A stretch of DNA of 64,000 nucleotides. Origin: Psychrobacter sp. BI730. GTDB lineage: Bacteria > Pseudomonadota > Gammaproteobacteria > Pseudomonadales > Moraxellaceae. Below the pieces are notes generated by a model that ran no database searches, was not told the DNA's origin, and saw only the letters and a list, made by a program, of their open reading frames with translations. The stretch spans positions 124,001 to 188,000 of the forward strand of contig NZ_JAATTV010000002.1 of assembly GCF_013414195.1 (NCBI RefSeq), written 5' to 3'. Positions 55,818 to 64,000 of this stretch are shown here, in pieces. A program made the position numbers and the translations under genes. Position 1 is the first letter of the stretch. Each line of letters opens with the position of its first letter.

Positions 55818-56678
55818 ATGAGTGACACGCGACAATTTGAACAACCAGAATCCGTCGAAGACAGTCTTGCACAAGACGAATCGCGCCAACAAGATGAGCA
55901 GTACGATCGTCGTTTTCAAGGTACACGGACACTCTATGGTACCTCAGCGGTTGATACTTTTTCGGCAGCTCATGTCTACATTATTGGTGTAGGAGGAGTG
56001 GGCTCTTGGGCAGCAGAGGCGCTGGCTCGGACAGCAGTGGGAACGATTACGCTGATTGATTTGGATGTATTGGTTGCGTCTAATGTCAATCGCCAATTGC
56101 CTGCACTAGACAGCACATTTGGTCAAAGCAAAATTGAAGCAATGGCAGCCCGTATTAGAGAGATTAATCCCACAGTAACGTTAAGTTTAGTCGATGATTT
56201 TTTGACAGTAGATAATGTCGCCACACTTCTGCCAAGTCGTGAGGCAGTCAAGTCCGCTACTGCTCAGGGGAGACCGATTGTTATTTTAGATTGCGTAGAC
56301 GATATGAATGCTAAATTAGCAATTGCTTTACACTGTCGATTTAATAAACTAAAGTTGGTCTGTGCGGGCGGTGCAGGTGGCAAAATAGATCCAAGTCAAA
56401 TCAGAGTAAGTGATTTGCGTGACTGTTATCAAGACCCACTGCTTGCCAAGTTACGCAACAAGTTACGCCACGAAAAAGGTATTAACAGTACTTTAAAAGA
56501 AAAATTTGGTATCAAATGTGTCTATTCGACAGAGCCGCCAATTATAGATAAAAGCTGTCAAACAGGCGGTTTGCAATGCGGTGGTTATGGCTCAGCAGTG
56601 GTCGTTACGTCAGTGGTGGCGATGATTATGGTGAGTGAAGCATTACAATTATTAATAAAACAGACGAGTCGTAACTAA
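55818..56678 (+). CDS. tcdA: tRNA threonylcarbamoyladenosine dehydratase
   Basis: Cyclises t6A37 to ct6A in tRNA, using ATP. 286 aa, E1-like ThiF fold. Signatures: RFQGTRTLYGTSAVDTFSAA, the nucleotide-binding VYIIGVGGVGSWAAEALART, DLDVLVASNVNRQLPALDST, and the C-terminal TGGLQCGGYGSAVVVTSVVA. It complements tsaB in this window, which belongs to the upstream t6A step. The gene lies between tatD and a hybrid kinase; ATG 55818 has only a weak ribosome binding site. Confidence 0.95.
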   Translation: MSDTRQFEQPESVEDSLAQDESRQQDEQYDRRFQGTRTLYGTSAVDTFSAAHVYIIGVGGVGSWAAEALARTAVGTITLIDLDVLVASNVNRQLPALDSTFGQSKIEAMAARIREINPTVTLSLVDDFLTVDNVATLLPSREAVKSATAQGRPIVILDCVDDMNAKLAIALHCRFNKLKLVCAGGAGGKIDPSQIRVSDLRDCYQDPLLAKLRNKLRHEKGINSTLKEKFGIKCVYSTEPPIIDKSCQTGGLQCGGYGSAVVVTSVVAMIMVSEALQLLIKQTSRN

Positions 56679-56696
56679 TACGTCTGATATTATTTA

Positions 56697-58511
56697 ATGG
56701 AGTTTACCTTGTCTATATCTAACTCGCCCAAGCAGAGCTACCCTGTCGCGGTAGATGAATTAGAACGTGTCAACAAGCTAAAGAAGTACCAGGTACTCAA
56801 CGAAGATGATGAGCCTGCGTTCGATCGACTGGTTGCACTTGCAAAACTGTTTTTTGATGTGCCAGTCGTTACGATCACTTTTATGGATGAGGAAACACAG
56901 TATTTAAAACCAGCTTGTAAATTTGATAGTGAACCTGAAAGTGTATGCACGACATCACGTGACATTGCTTTTTGTAACTATACGATATTGTCCGATGACG
57001 TTTTTATAGTGCCAGATACTTGGAACGACGATCGCTTTAGCCAGAATCCCATGGTCACAGGTTCTCCATATTTACGATTTTATGTTGGTGCTCCTATTAT
57101 CTTATATGAAGACAATAAAAGGTATCGTCTAGGTACTTTATGCCTTATGGATACGAAACCTAATCATAGTTTTAGTGAGCAACAATCAGAGATCTTGGCA
57201 GAGTTTGCAAAAATGGCAGCTGATGCTTTGCAGTTGCAAGATAAGCAGCGTGATGCTAAGCGTGCTAATGAGATGAAATCGAGCTTTTTGGCCAATATGA
57301 GTCATGAGATTCGCACACCGATGAACGGTATTATCGGTATGGTAGAGATGTTAGGCGATACCCAACTCAGTAATGAACAGCGAGAATACGTTGATAACAT
57401 TAAAGTCTCCAATGAGCATTTGATGGTCATCATTAATGGTATTTTGGACTTATCAAAAGTTGAGTCTGGAAAAATGACGATTGATTCTATTCCATTGAAT
57501 TTATCTAGTTTATGCAATGAGGTCGTCAGTTTATTTGCAATAAAGGCACGTCAAAGAGGCCTGACCTTAGATTATCATTATACTGAAACACTATCACCTT
57601 ATGTAAACGGTGATCCTGTACGTCTAAAACAGATTATTGCAAACTTGGTCAATAACGCGATTAAATTCACGCGTGAAGGTGGTCAAGTAAGTATCGATGT
57701 TAAACATATGGACAATTGCTACTGTCCAAATAACATTAACGAAAAATTCGTGAGTACGAGTCAAGAAAAAGAAGCAAGCAAAATAGAATGCGATGAAACT
57801 GGTCAGAATATAACTTTGTGTATAGAAGTGAAAGATACGGGTGTTGGTATCAAAGAAGAGTCGTTAGAGGCGATATTTGACGCTTATGACCAAGCGAATA
57901 AATTTACTCATCGTATTTATGGTGGTACTGGACTTGGACTATCTGTTTGTAAGTCCCTAGTCGATTTGATGGGTGGTCATATACATGTGAACAGTGAAGT
58001 AGGAGTCGGTACGACATTTAGTGTTTTATTACCGTTAACTACTATTGATGAAGACAAGTATGAGACATGGCAAGACTCTAACGATACGACCATGATTGAA
58101 CCTACGCATGAGCGGTCTGGGCATATCTTGTTGGTCGAGGATGATGCTGTCAACGCGATTATAGCCAAGAAATCACTAACCAGCAGCGGACATACCGTCA
58201 CCCATGTTACAGATGGTCAGCAAGCAATTGAGGCTTTTGCTTTATTCCCGGACCGTTATGATGTGATATTGATGGATCATCATATGCCGATTATGGATGG
58301 AGTACAGGCAACTATTAAACTGCATGAATTATATGATCCCCAAGTATTGCCGCCTATTATTGCCTTGACTGCCAATGCAATGGACGGCGAGCGTGAGAAA
58401 TATCTGAAAGTTGGTATGCAGGATTATTGCACCAAACCTTTTAAGCAAGAGCAGTTGAATGCCTTGGTACAGTATTGGCTGATACAGAAGCAATCATTGG
58501 AGCAAGAGTGA
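56697..58511 (+). CDS. Hybrid sensor histidine kinase with GAF, HisKA, HATPase and REC domains
   Basis: 604 aa, soluble (no membrane segment or signal peptide). An N-terminal GAF domain spans about residues 30-185 ([20 protein letters not shown] and [18 protein letters not shown]). HisKA follows, with H203 in [20 protein letters not shown]. HATPase_c has [23 protein letters not shown] and [11 protein letters not shown] receiver domain ends the protein: D527 is the phosphoacceptor in [13 protein letters not shown], with Lys in YCTKPFK. The start is uncertain: ATG 56697 has no ribosome binding site, but GGAG at 56699-56702 sits 6 bases before an in-frame TTG at 56709. A downstream Hpt or response regulator is not visible. 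It begins 18 bases after tcdA. Confidence 0.93.
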   Translation: MEFTLSISNSPKQSYPVAVDELERVNKLKKYQVLNEDDEPAFDRLVALAKLFFDVPVVTITFMDEETQYLKPACKFDSEPESVCTTSRDIAFCNYTILSDDVFIVPDTWNDDRFSQNPMVTGSPYLRFYVGAPIILYEDNKRYRLGTLCLMDTKPNHSFSEQQSEILAEFAKMAADALQLQDKQRDAKRANEMKSSFLANMSHEIRTPMNGIIGMVEMLGDTQLSNEQREYVDNIKVSNEHLMVIINGILDLSKVESGKMTIDSIPLNLSSLCNEVVSLFAIKARQRGLTLDYHYTETLSPYVNGDPVRLKQIIANLVNNAIKFTREGGQVSIDVKHMDNCYCPNNINEKFVSTSQEKEASKIECDETGQNITLCIEVKDTGVGIKEESLEAIFDAYDQANKFTHRIYGGTGLGLSVCKSLVDLMGGHIHVNSEVGVGTTFSVLLPLTTIDEDKYETWQDSNDTTMIEPTHERSGHILLVEDDAVNAIIAKKSLTSSGHTVTHVTDGQQAIEAFALFPDRYDVILMDHHMPIMDGVQATIKLHELYDPQVLPPIIALTANAMDGEREKYLKVGMQDYCTKPFKQEQLNALVQYWLIQKQSLEQE

Positions 58512-58564
58512 TTAGTATTGGCACCATTGATTAGCATTTTAATGTAACTATGATCGGTAAATAT

Positions 58565-58605
58565 AAAAAAAGCTTAACCGCCTATATGGTGGTTAAGCTT
58601 TTTTA
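58565..58605. terminator. Bidirectional terminator between the kinase and efp
   Basis: AAAAAAGCTTAACC and GGTTAAGCTTTTTT pair around GCCTATATGGT. It lies between convergent genes, with A- and T-runs on both sides. Confidence 0.93.
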
Positions 58606-58658
58606 TTGATGATAAAGATATCAGTAAATATCAACTACCAGTCATGTTTAGAGCGATA

Positions 58659-59231
58659 TTAGTTCACGCGAGTTTGGTAGTCGCCAGTACGTGTATCAAC
58701 ACGTACCACTTCACCTTGTTGCACAAATAATGGTACACGTACAACAGCACCTGTCTCTAATTTAGCAGGTTTGCCACCACCGCCTGAAGTATCGCCGCGT
58801 ACGCCAGGATCTGTTTCTACAATTTCTAACTCAACGAAGTTAGGCGGCGTGACTGACAGAGGAGCGCCATTAAATAACGTAATGGTACATAGAGCATTGC
58901 TGTTCTCTTTTAACCACTTGATTGAGTCACTCATTGCGTTTTTGTCCGCTTGAATCTGCTCAAAGCTCTCAGGATGCATAAAATGCCAAAACTCGCCATC
59001 GTTGTATAGATAGTTCATTTCAGTATCCATCACATCAGCAGCTTCTAGGCTGTCACCTGACTTGAAAGTTTGTTCCAGTACTTTGCCACTACGAAGATTG
59101 CGCAACTTAACACGGTTAAAGGCTTGACCTTTACCAGGTTTGACAAATTCGTTTTCAAGAATGGCACAAGGGTTGCCATCAAGCATCACTTTTAGACCAG
59201 CTTTAAATTCATTAGTAGAAAAACTTGCCAC
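58659..59231 (-). CDS. efp: Translation elongation factor P
   Basis: Relieves ribosome stalling at polyproline. 190 aa, normal length, three KOW/OB-like domains. The modified residue is Lys34 in the loop VKPGKGQAF, matching EpmA/EpmB-type beta-lysylation rather than rhamnosylation (which needs Arg). Other signatures: [36 protein letters not shown] and [16 protein letters not shown]. It starts at GTG 59231, with AGGAG 7 bases upstream. Divergent from epmB with a 160-base shared spacer. Confidence 0.98.
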   Translation of the reverse strand: MASFSTNEFKAGLKVMLDGNPCAILENEFVKPGKGQAFNRVKLRNLRSGKVLEQTFKSGDSLEAADVMDTEMNYLYNDGEFWHFMHPESFEQIQADKNAMSDSIKWLKENSNALCTITLFNGAPLSVTPPNFVELEIVETDPGVRGDTSGGGGKPAKLETGAVVRVPLFVQQGEVVRVDTRTGDYQTRVN

Positions 59232-59391
59232 AAGAAACTCCTAGGGGTTGTAAATATAATAGTAAGACATAGGGCTGACTGTACCAAAATTTTCTGTTAT
59301 GCCAAGTATTTACGGATTAACGAGGATACTTTGATAGGCTAGACACTAAGGGCGTATAATATCGGATTTTGGGCACAGGTAATAGGCTGTC

Positions 59392-60399
59392 ATGATAAAC
59401 CATTTAATCACACAAAAAAACTGGCAAACGCAATTATCGCAAGCTATTACATCTGTTGATGAGCTATTGAGTATCCTACAGCTTGAATCAATGCGTGCAG
59501 AAGTTTACGTACCTAAGCATTTTGAACTGCGTGTGCCGCGTGGCTTTGTGGCAAAAATGGCTATTGGCGACCGTAATGATCCCTTGCTTAAACAAGTGTT
59601 GCCAGACCAGCAAGAGCAAATCAACGTCACAGGCTACGTAGCAGATCCGCTAAGCGAAAACACTCAAAACCCTGTGAAAGGCTTGCTCCATAAATATCAG
59701 TCGAGAGTGTTGTTAACGATTACGGGTGCGTGCGCTATTCACTGCCGTTACTGCTTTCGCCAGCATTTTGACTATAGTGCCAACATGCCAACTGCCGATG
59801 CAAAAGAAAATATCATCAACTATATTAATGCAAATCCTGAGGTCAATGAGGTGATTTTGAGTGGTGGTGACCCACTAAATGTGACTAATAGACGTTTGTT
59901 TTCATGGTTAGATACTTTGGAGTCTCTTCCGCAGATTACTACCATTCGATTGCATACGCGTTTGCCATTGGTGATACCTGCACGCTTGGACGCTGCATTG
60001 TTAGAGAGGTTATCTCAAAGCCGCTGCCATATTGTCATGGTCATTCACTGTAATCATGCCAATGAGCTAGATGCACCAACTGCTGAGTATTTGCAACGTG
60101 CTAGAGCAGCTGGAGTTACGCTATTAAACCAAGCCGTGTTGCTAAAAGGTGTCAACGATACCCTTAACGCGCAAGTACAGCTTAGTCAGCGTTTGTTTGC
60201 TTCTGGCGTGCTACCATATTATTTACATGTGTTGGACAAGGTGGCTGGTGCGGCGCATTTCGATAGTAGTGAGCAAGCAGCGATTGAGCTTTATTGGTCA
60301 TTGCTAGCATCATTGCCAGGCTATCTTGTCCCTAAGTTGGTTAGAGAGTTACCTAATAAACCTTTTAAAGTGCCGATTGATATTTACAGCAATAGCTAA
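59392..60399 (+). CDS. epmB: EF-P beta-lysylation protein EpmB
   Basis: Radical SAM lysine 2,3-aminomutase that converts L-alpha-lysine to beta-lysine, used to modify Lys34 of EF-P. 335 aa. The [4Fe-4S] motif CxxxCxxC is CAIHCRYC (Cys114, Cys118, Cys121) followed by FRQHFDYS. Other signatures: VNEVILSGGDPLNVTNRRL, LHTRLPLVIPARLD and VIHCNHANELD. Its place opposite efp fits an efp-epmB module. EpmA, the ligase, is not in the window. It starts at ATG 59392. Confidence 0.96.
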   Translation: MINHLITQKNWQTQLSQAITSVDELLSILQLESMRAEVYVPKHFELRVPRGFVAKMAIGDRNDPLLKQVLPDQQEQINVTGYVADPLSENTQNPVKGLLHKYQSRVLLTITGACAIHCRYCFRQHFDYSANMPTADAKENIINYINANPEVNEVILSGGDPLNVTNRRLFSWLDTLESLPQITTIRLHTRLPLVIPARLDAALLERLSQSRCHIVMVIHCNHANELDAPTAEYLQRARAAGVTLLNQAVLLKGVNDTLNAQVQLSQRLFASGVLPYYLHVLDKVAGAAHFDSSEQAAIELYWSLLASLPGYLVPKLVRELPNKPFKVPIDIYSNS

Positions 60400-60768
60400 T
60401 GTAGGGCACTATATCAATTTAGGAGAATTAGTAAACAAAGAGCGGCTCTTAAAAAAAGATGCGGATAGTATCTTTAGAAACTAAAATCTAGGATTTATGC
60501 TTTTTTATAAGTATAAATAGATATATGATTGGAACAGAATATAGACTGTCAGTATGTAATCTAACTAAAAAGCATATAACGTTAAATACAAAACTTTGCC
60601 AGTATGTAGGTATTGTCAGAGCGTACTGCTAGATTTAGGCTCACAATAAATAGATATCATCACTTTTCTATAGTCGAGCTTAACAAACATTTTTTATGCC
60701 ATACATGTATTTGTACTGCTGCATATTACTGATTGCCTCAGAGTGACTAATAGAGAGTAAAGATACTG
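60400..60768. other. Spacer between epmB and the 585-aa gene
   Basis: 369 AT-rich bases. AAGAGC-G-GCTCTT forms a short palindrome near 60437-60449. No strong promoter pair, terminator or small ORF was identified. Confidence 0.4.
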
Positions 60769-62526
60769 ATGATAACGTTATCAATGCTTCAAGAGCATTT
60801 AGATTCTACAGAGCCACTACCTCCGCTATCTAATCGCTCAGTAAATGGTCAAGAACGTTACTTGTTAAAAATGTTGGCAACGCTACCGGCGCTCAGCCAA
60901 GAGCAGCAAACAGAACATTTAGAGAGTCTACTGACAGTATTACGTGAATCCAATATGGATGAACAACAGCGTCTTAAATTAATGGCAACAGTCGTTGATG
61001 CCTCAGACCGACTGATTGCAGCTTTTAGGCAGCACTATATCTATGAGACAGGCGCGCTTAGTCAGGATCAGATGTCTTATATCGCTCAAATGCAATCGCT
61101 ACATTATTTAATTATCATGGTTTACGACAAAGTCATACGTCGTGAGACGCAGTTGTCAGAAGCCTCCCTAAACCAATCTTCTGGTAAAGGTTGGCAGCGT
61201 TTTTTTGGTGCTGAAACTAAACCTGATAGCACGCTTGCCATTGCGATTTATCAATCACTATTAAGATACCAAAAACTATTAGCAGAAGAAGCACTGTGCT
61301 ATCGAAAGCCATCAGATTACCTGTGGTCTAAAGTCAATCAGTTATATTATCTGGCTCATCAGAGAAAAGTAGCTGATATTGATTTAAGCATACATACTGT
61401 CACGAACCAAACAAACAGTATTCATCAGCTATATTGCCAAATTTGTTTGCATCACTTGTTAAATTTGCGTGCTATGAGGCGCCCGAATATCTTACTCGTA
61501 CAGCGTCTATTGCCTGAATGGGCTAAACACATGGTCGCGACAATGGAGCCTGCCACCGAGACAAAGGTTTTTGTTGATCTTCATAGTAGTAATCCACCAA
61601 GCTATCTGACCGTCAACTCTCATATCAACCCCTATGAAGATCATCATGACTGTCTATTTATAGAACTGACACCGATAGTTGAGTATTTTGAGTCACGCAA
61701 AAAAGCCTTTATCGAGGAAGGTAGTACAGCAGAATATAGTCTGCTTAATGCTATTTCGATGACCATCAGCTACCGCTATTTGCAGCCGCCACTTACCTTG
61801 GCAACCAAATATACTAGCAAGCAGCAGGCAAAGTTAATCACCAATTTTAATGATATACACTACCAAGTAGGTCATTCAAAAATTTTTGCCAATTTGATCG
61901 CTATCAAAAATTTACGAGAAGAGGACAGGCCTTTATACGATACATTTGACAGCGAGCGTAGTCGCAGTAGCGTTATAAATATTGAGATATTTGACGACTA
62001 TGAAAGTTCTTCAGCATATCGCAAACTGCATTTGTTGCCAAAAAATGGTAAGCCTAATGAGAAGGTTGCAGACAAAAATATTTTCAATAAAGAGAGGCTT
62101 ATTGTAGAAAAACATGACTCTGACCTTTCTCTAACGGCACCGCAGCCCTTACACATAATGAGTTTAATTTTGGTCTATGGCTCTGAAAATACAGAACAAC
62201 CTGATTGGTCAATAGGGGTGGTACGCTGGTTCAATGTAGATACTAAAAATCCAGAAGTGGAATGGCAAATACTCGGGCATAAAATTGTGGCATGTGGATT
62301 ACGTTTGGAAGGCAGTAAAACGCGAAGTCATCATTTTGTACCGGTATTTATTCTCGGTAAAGATGAACAGCTACAGACGACTGGCACGCTAATCGTACCG
62401 CCTTTTTACTTTCAAGCTGATGATAGAGTCGTCATGCGTATTGGTAATAAACAAACCACTCTACGATTAGGACGCAGGCTAATGATGACTGATAAGTTTA
62501 GTCAATATGAGGTGGCGCAGTTATAG
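60769..62526 (+). CDS. Uncharacterised protein upstream of a FimX-like gene (possible PilZ-like C-terminus)
   Basis: 585 aa, soluble. The N-terminal ~270 residues are helical (NGQERYLLKMLATLPALSQ, WSKVNQLYYLAHQRKVAD, LLPEWAKHMVATMEP). The middle is mixed. The last ~130 residues are strand-rich: MSLILVYGSENTEQPDWS, IGVVRWFNVDTKNPEVEW, CGLRLEG, VPVFILGKDEQ and TLIVPPFYFQADDRVVMRIG. This looks like a beta-barrel and recalls atypical PilZ domains, but the classical RxxxR and (D/N)xSxxG motifs are not evident. P. aeruginosa has a protein of unknown function (PA4958) directly upstream of fimX; the size and place agree, and homology is my inference. It starts at ATG 60769; the ribosome binding site is weak. 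Confidence 0.7.
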   Translation: MITLSMLQEHLDSTEPLPPLSNRSVNGQERYLLKMLATLPALSQEQQTEHLESLLTVLRESNMDEQQRLKLMATVVDASDRLIAAFRQHYIYETGALSQDQMSYIAQMQSLHYLIIMVYDKVIRRETQLSEASLNQSSGKGWQRFFGAETKPDSTLAIAIYQSLLRYQKLLAEEALCYRKPSDYLWSKVNQLYYLAHQRKVADIDLSIHTVTNQTNSIHQLYCQICLHHLLNLRAMRRPNILLVQRLLPEWAKHMVATMEPATETKVFVDLHSSNPPSYLTVNSHINPYEDHHDCLFIELTPIVEYFESRKKAFIEEGSTAEYSLLNAISMTISYRYLQPPLTLATKYTSKQQAKLITNFNDIHYQVGHSKIFANLIAIKNLREEDRPLYDTFDSERSRSSVINIEIFDDYESSSAYRKLHLLPKNGKPNEKVADKNIFNKERLIVEKHDSDLSLTAPQPLHIMSLILVYGSENTEQPDWSIGVVRWFNVDTKNPEVEWQILGHKIVACGLRLEGSKTRSHHFVPVFILGKDEQLQTTGTLIVPPFYFQADDRVVMRIGNKQTTLRLGRRLMMTDKFSQYEVAQL

Positions 62527-62848
62527 CGCTTAGAGGTACTTAGATGCGACAAGTATTTCAGGCCATAACGGAGAGTTTATACAGATTTTCGTCAGTAATA
62601 TAGTAGGCGACAAAGGGCATAAGTTAATCTGCAGTTGGTCTAATTATTGTCTATAATGATAAATATTGTTACTCTGACTTTTATGATATCTCTAACTATA
62701 AAATAATTATCATAGTGAAAACTCAGTCTATACTGATAGGGTTAATAGAATATTAACGCTAGCATGTTTTATGTGCTAGGTTAGTTTTAGGCAAAGATGT
62801 AAAGTAACAGAATAAAAGATAACAATACGTACGACTAAAAGGCTCCTT
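62527..62848. other. Spacer upstream of the FimX-like gene
   Basis: 322 AT-rich bases. TATAAT near 62651 may be a -10 box, with CTGCAG 17 bases upstream as a poor -35. No terminator after the preceding gene is obvious. AAAGGCTCC provides a ribosome binding site for the next gene. Confidence 0.4.
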
Positions 62849-64000
62849 ATGCGCTCTCAATCTCTTTTAAATTTGTTGGTGATCAATGATGATCAGCTCT
62901 ATGCTGAACGTCTTGTTCAGTTATTGAGTCCTTATTATGATAGTGTGAATTTGGGGTTTTTGGACGATAAAGAAGAGCTATTAAAACTTCTGCGCCAACC
63001 GTGGGATGTACTGGTATTTGGCAAAGCTTATAATATGAGCTTTACAGATGTGGTGAGCATCGTACAAGAGCAAAATATCGATCTGCCAATGATCTGTTTA
63101 ATGAATGAAGAGATAGCGTCGACGGCCTACAATGAGTATGAGCTACCGACTGTGATTAGTGGCACGATGATCAAAGCGCTTGAAATGGATCAAGAGATGC
63201 CAGTCGTAATGGCCATTTGTCTACAGCATAGTAGTTTGCGCAGTCGTCGTGAGCTAAAAACTTTACGTCAAGTGCTTTCTGAAGCAGAACAACGTGCCAA
63301 TGTATTGATTAAGAACTCTAAGAGCGCGGTCGCTTATATAGACGAGGGTATTCATATATTTGCTAATGATCCCTATCTCCAATTATTCGGTTTCAAATCA
63401 ATGAATGAAGCGGTAGGCGTGCCTATTATTGATCTGATTTCGGGTGGTGATAGTGTCAAAGGATTTAAACAGTTTTTACGTCAGTTTGACAAAGGCAGTC
63501 GCCAAGACGTTGAGTTTAATTTTGAAAGTGTGCGGACAGATGGCAGCACTTTTGAAGCGAAACTACAATTAGCATCAGCCACGTTAGAGGGCGAGCCAGT
63601 CATTCAGATTATTATTCAGCAGAATAGTAATAATAGTGCGGAGGTTGCTAAGCGTTTAGCTGAAGCTGAACGTAAAGATAATTTAACTGGCTTAGATAAT
63701 CGTCGTGGTTTTGAAGAGCAGATGATAGCAATACATCAGCAGGCGTCCCAAGGACTAATGACCGCAGCCCTGCTATATGTGCAGGTTGATAATGTAGGAA
63801 AAATAAGAAGTAGTTTAGGTCTACAAGGAATAGATGCAACGGTCAAACAAGTTGCCCACACGTTGACTGAGCTAGTACCTGATGGGCATGTAAGCCGTTT
63901 CAGCGATACTGCATTCACGATATTAGTAAAAAACAAGACGACGAATGATCTTGAAGAACTTGCTAAAAATATCGGATCCTCTATCAAGGATATGTTTATT
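62849..64000 (+). CDS. FimX-like REC-PAS-degenerate GGDEF(-EAL) protein (truncated by window end)
   Basis: 384 codons are visible from ATG 62849, with no stop before the window ends. Residues 1-130 resemble a receiver domain (LLNLLVINDDQLYAERLVQL, then WDVLVFGKAY), with no clear phosphoacceptor Asp. Residues 140-260 form a PAS domain (AVAYIDEGIHIFANDPYLQL, VEFNFESVRTDGSTFEAKL). A GGDEF fold begins with RKDNLTGLDNRRGFEEQ but its active-site signature reads SRFSDTAF, so it cannot make c-di-GMP. This matches P. aeruginosa FimX, where a degenerate GGDEF and an EAL domain act as a c-di-GMP receptor for type IV pili. The EAL domain should follow beyond 64000. It probably shares a function with the upstream 585-aa gene. 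Confidence 0.75.
   Translation, partial: MRSQSLLNLLVINDDQLYAERLVQLLSPYYDSVNLGFLDDKEELLKLLRQPWDVLVFGKAYNMSFTDVVSIVQEQNIDLPMICLMNEEIASTAYNEYELPTVISGTMIKALEMDQEMPVVMAICLQHSSLRSRRELKTLRQVLSEAEQRANVLIKNSKSAVAYIDEGIHIFANDPYLQLFGFKSMNEAVGVPIIDLISGGDSVKGFKQFLRQFDKGSRQDVEFNFESVRTDGSTFEAKLQLASATLEGEPVIQIIIQQNSNNSAEVAKRLAEAERKDNLTGLDNRRGFEEQMIAIHQQASQGLMTAALLYVQVDNVGKIRSSLGLQGIDATVKQVAHTLTELVPDGHVSRFSDTAFTILVKNKTTNDLEELAKNIGSSIKDMFI

Noticed and set aside
1..64000. tRNA, rRNA, phage, integrase, transposase or restriction genes
   Set aside because: None was found by reading the frames and spacers; spacers lack tRNA-like cloverleaf signatures. Covariance-model searches could not be run here.

Overview
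The window reads as about 64 kb of a gammaproteobacterial chromosome, most probably Psychrobacter (Moraxellaceae). The reasons are moderate GC with AT-rich spacers, the divergent arrangement of efp and epmB, a split type II secretion locus carrying only gspN-gspC-gspD, a FimX-like gene, and many short conserved proteins that look specific to this family. The genus is an inference from gene content. Most of the window is ordinary core chromosome: no phage, integrase, transposase, CRISPR array, rRNA or tRNA was seen.

Layout. 1-9000: end of a thioesterase-like gene; htpG behind a good sigma-32 (heat-shock) promoter; a membrane-anchored C13 (caspase-like) peptidase; S-formylglutathione hydrolase; rpe; several small membrane or acidic proteins of unknown function; and rpmB-rpmG on the minus strand. 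9437-15235: a giant lipoprotein (1932 aa) made of about eleven Ig-like units plus a Big_1-type domain, with a perfect 9-bp in-frame tandem repeat. 15446-24191: purU, a CcsA/YpjD-type cytochrome assembly protein divergent from ffh, tsaB, uppP, rsmJ, ubiA and a DUF4112 gene. 24342-29209 (minus): a lipoprotein, yjbQ, mnmC, a coiled-coil membrane protein coupled to a YciI gene, and yciB. 29501-36356: an rnm/PHP phosphoesterase, a diguanylate cyclase, truD (minus), a Rieske-FAD oxidoreductase and a GNAT acetyltransferase.

36401-44898 is mainly minus strand: glutathione reductase, a two-gene ThrE-type exporter, a Sel1-repeat protein, a small lipoprotein and uvrA; DUF503 is the plus-strand exception. 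45567-49998: a YajR-type MFS transporter, a DUF3833 lipoprotein, ssb, and an H-NS family gene behind about 860 bp of very AT-rich DNA. 50228-54288: type II secretion genes gspN, gspC and gspD. 54761-58511: tatD, tcdA and a GAF-HisKA-HATPase-REC hybrid kinase. 58659-60399: efp and its lysylation enzyme epmB, divergent. 60769-64000: an uncharacterised 585-aa protein followed by a REC-PAS-degenerate GGDEF protein that runs off the end. This last pair resembles the P. aeruginosa PA4958-fimX arrangement and is the most promising lead for under-described biology.

Non-coding structure includes strong Rho-independent terminators after many genes. Three copies of a roughly 115-bp MITE-like repeat lie at 6795, 39735 and 48701. 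A second, unrelated inverted-repeat element lies at 40232. A nearly identical terminator sequence follows two neighbouring minus-strand genes (41346 and 41941). A perfect 8-bp-stem hairpin lies in the leader of rpmB.
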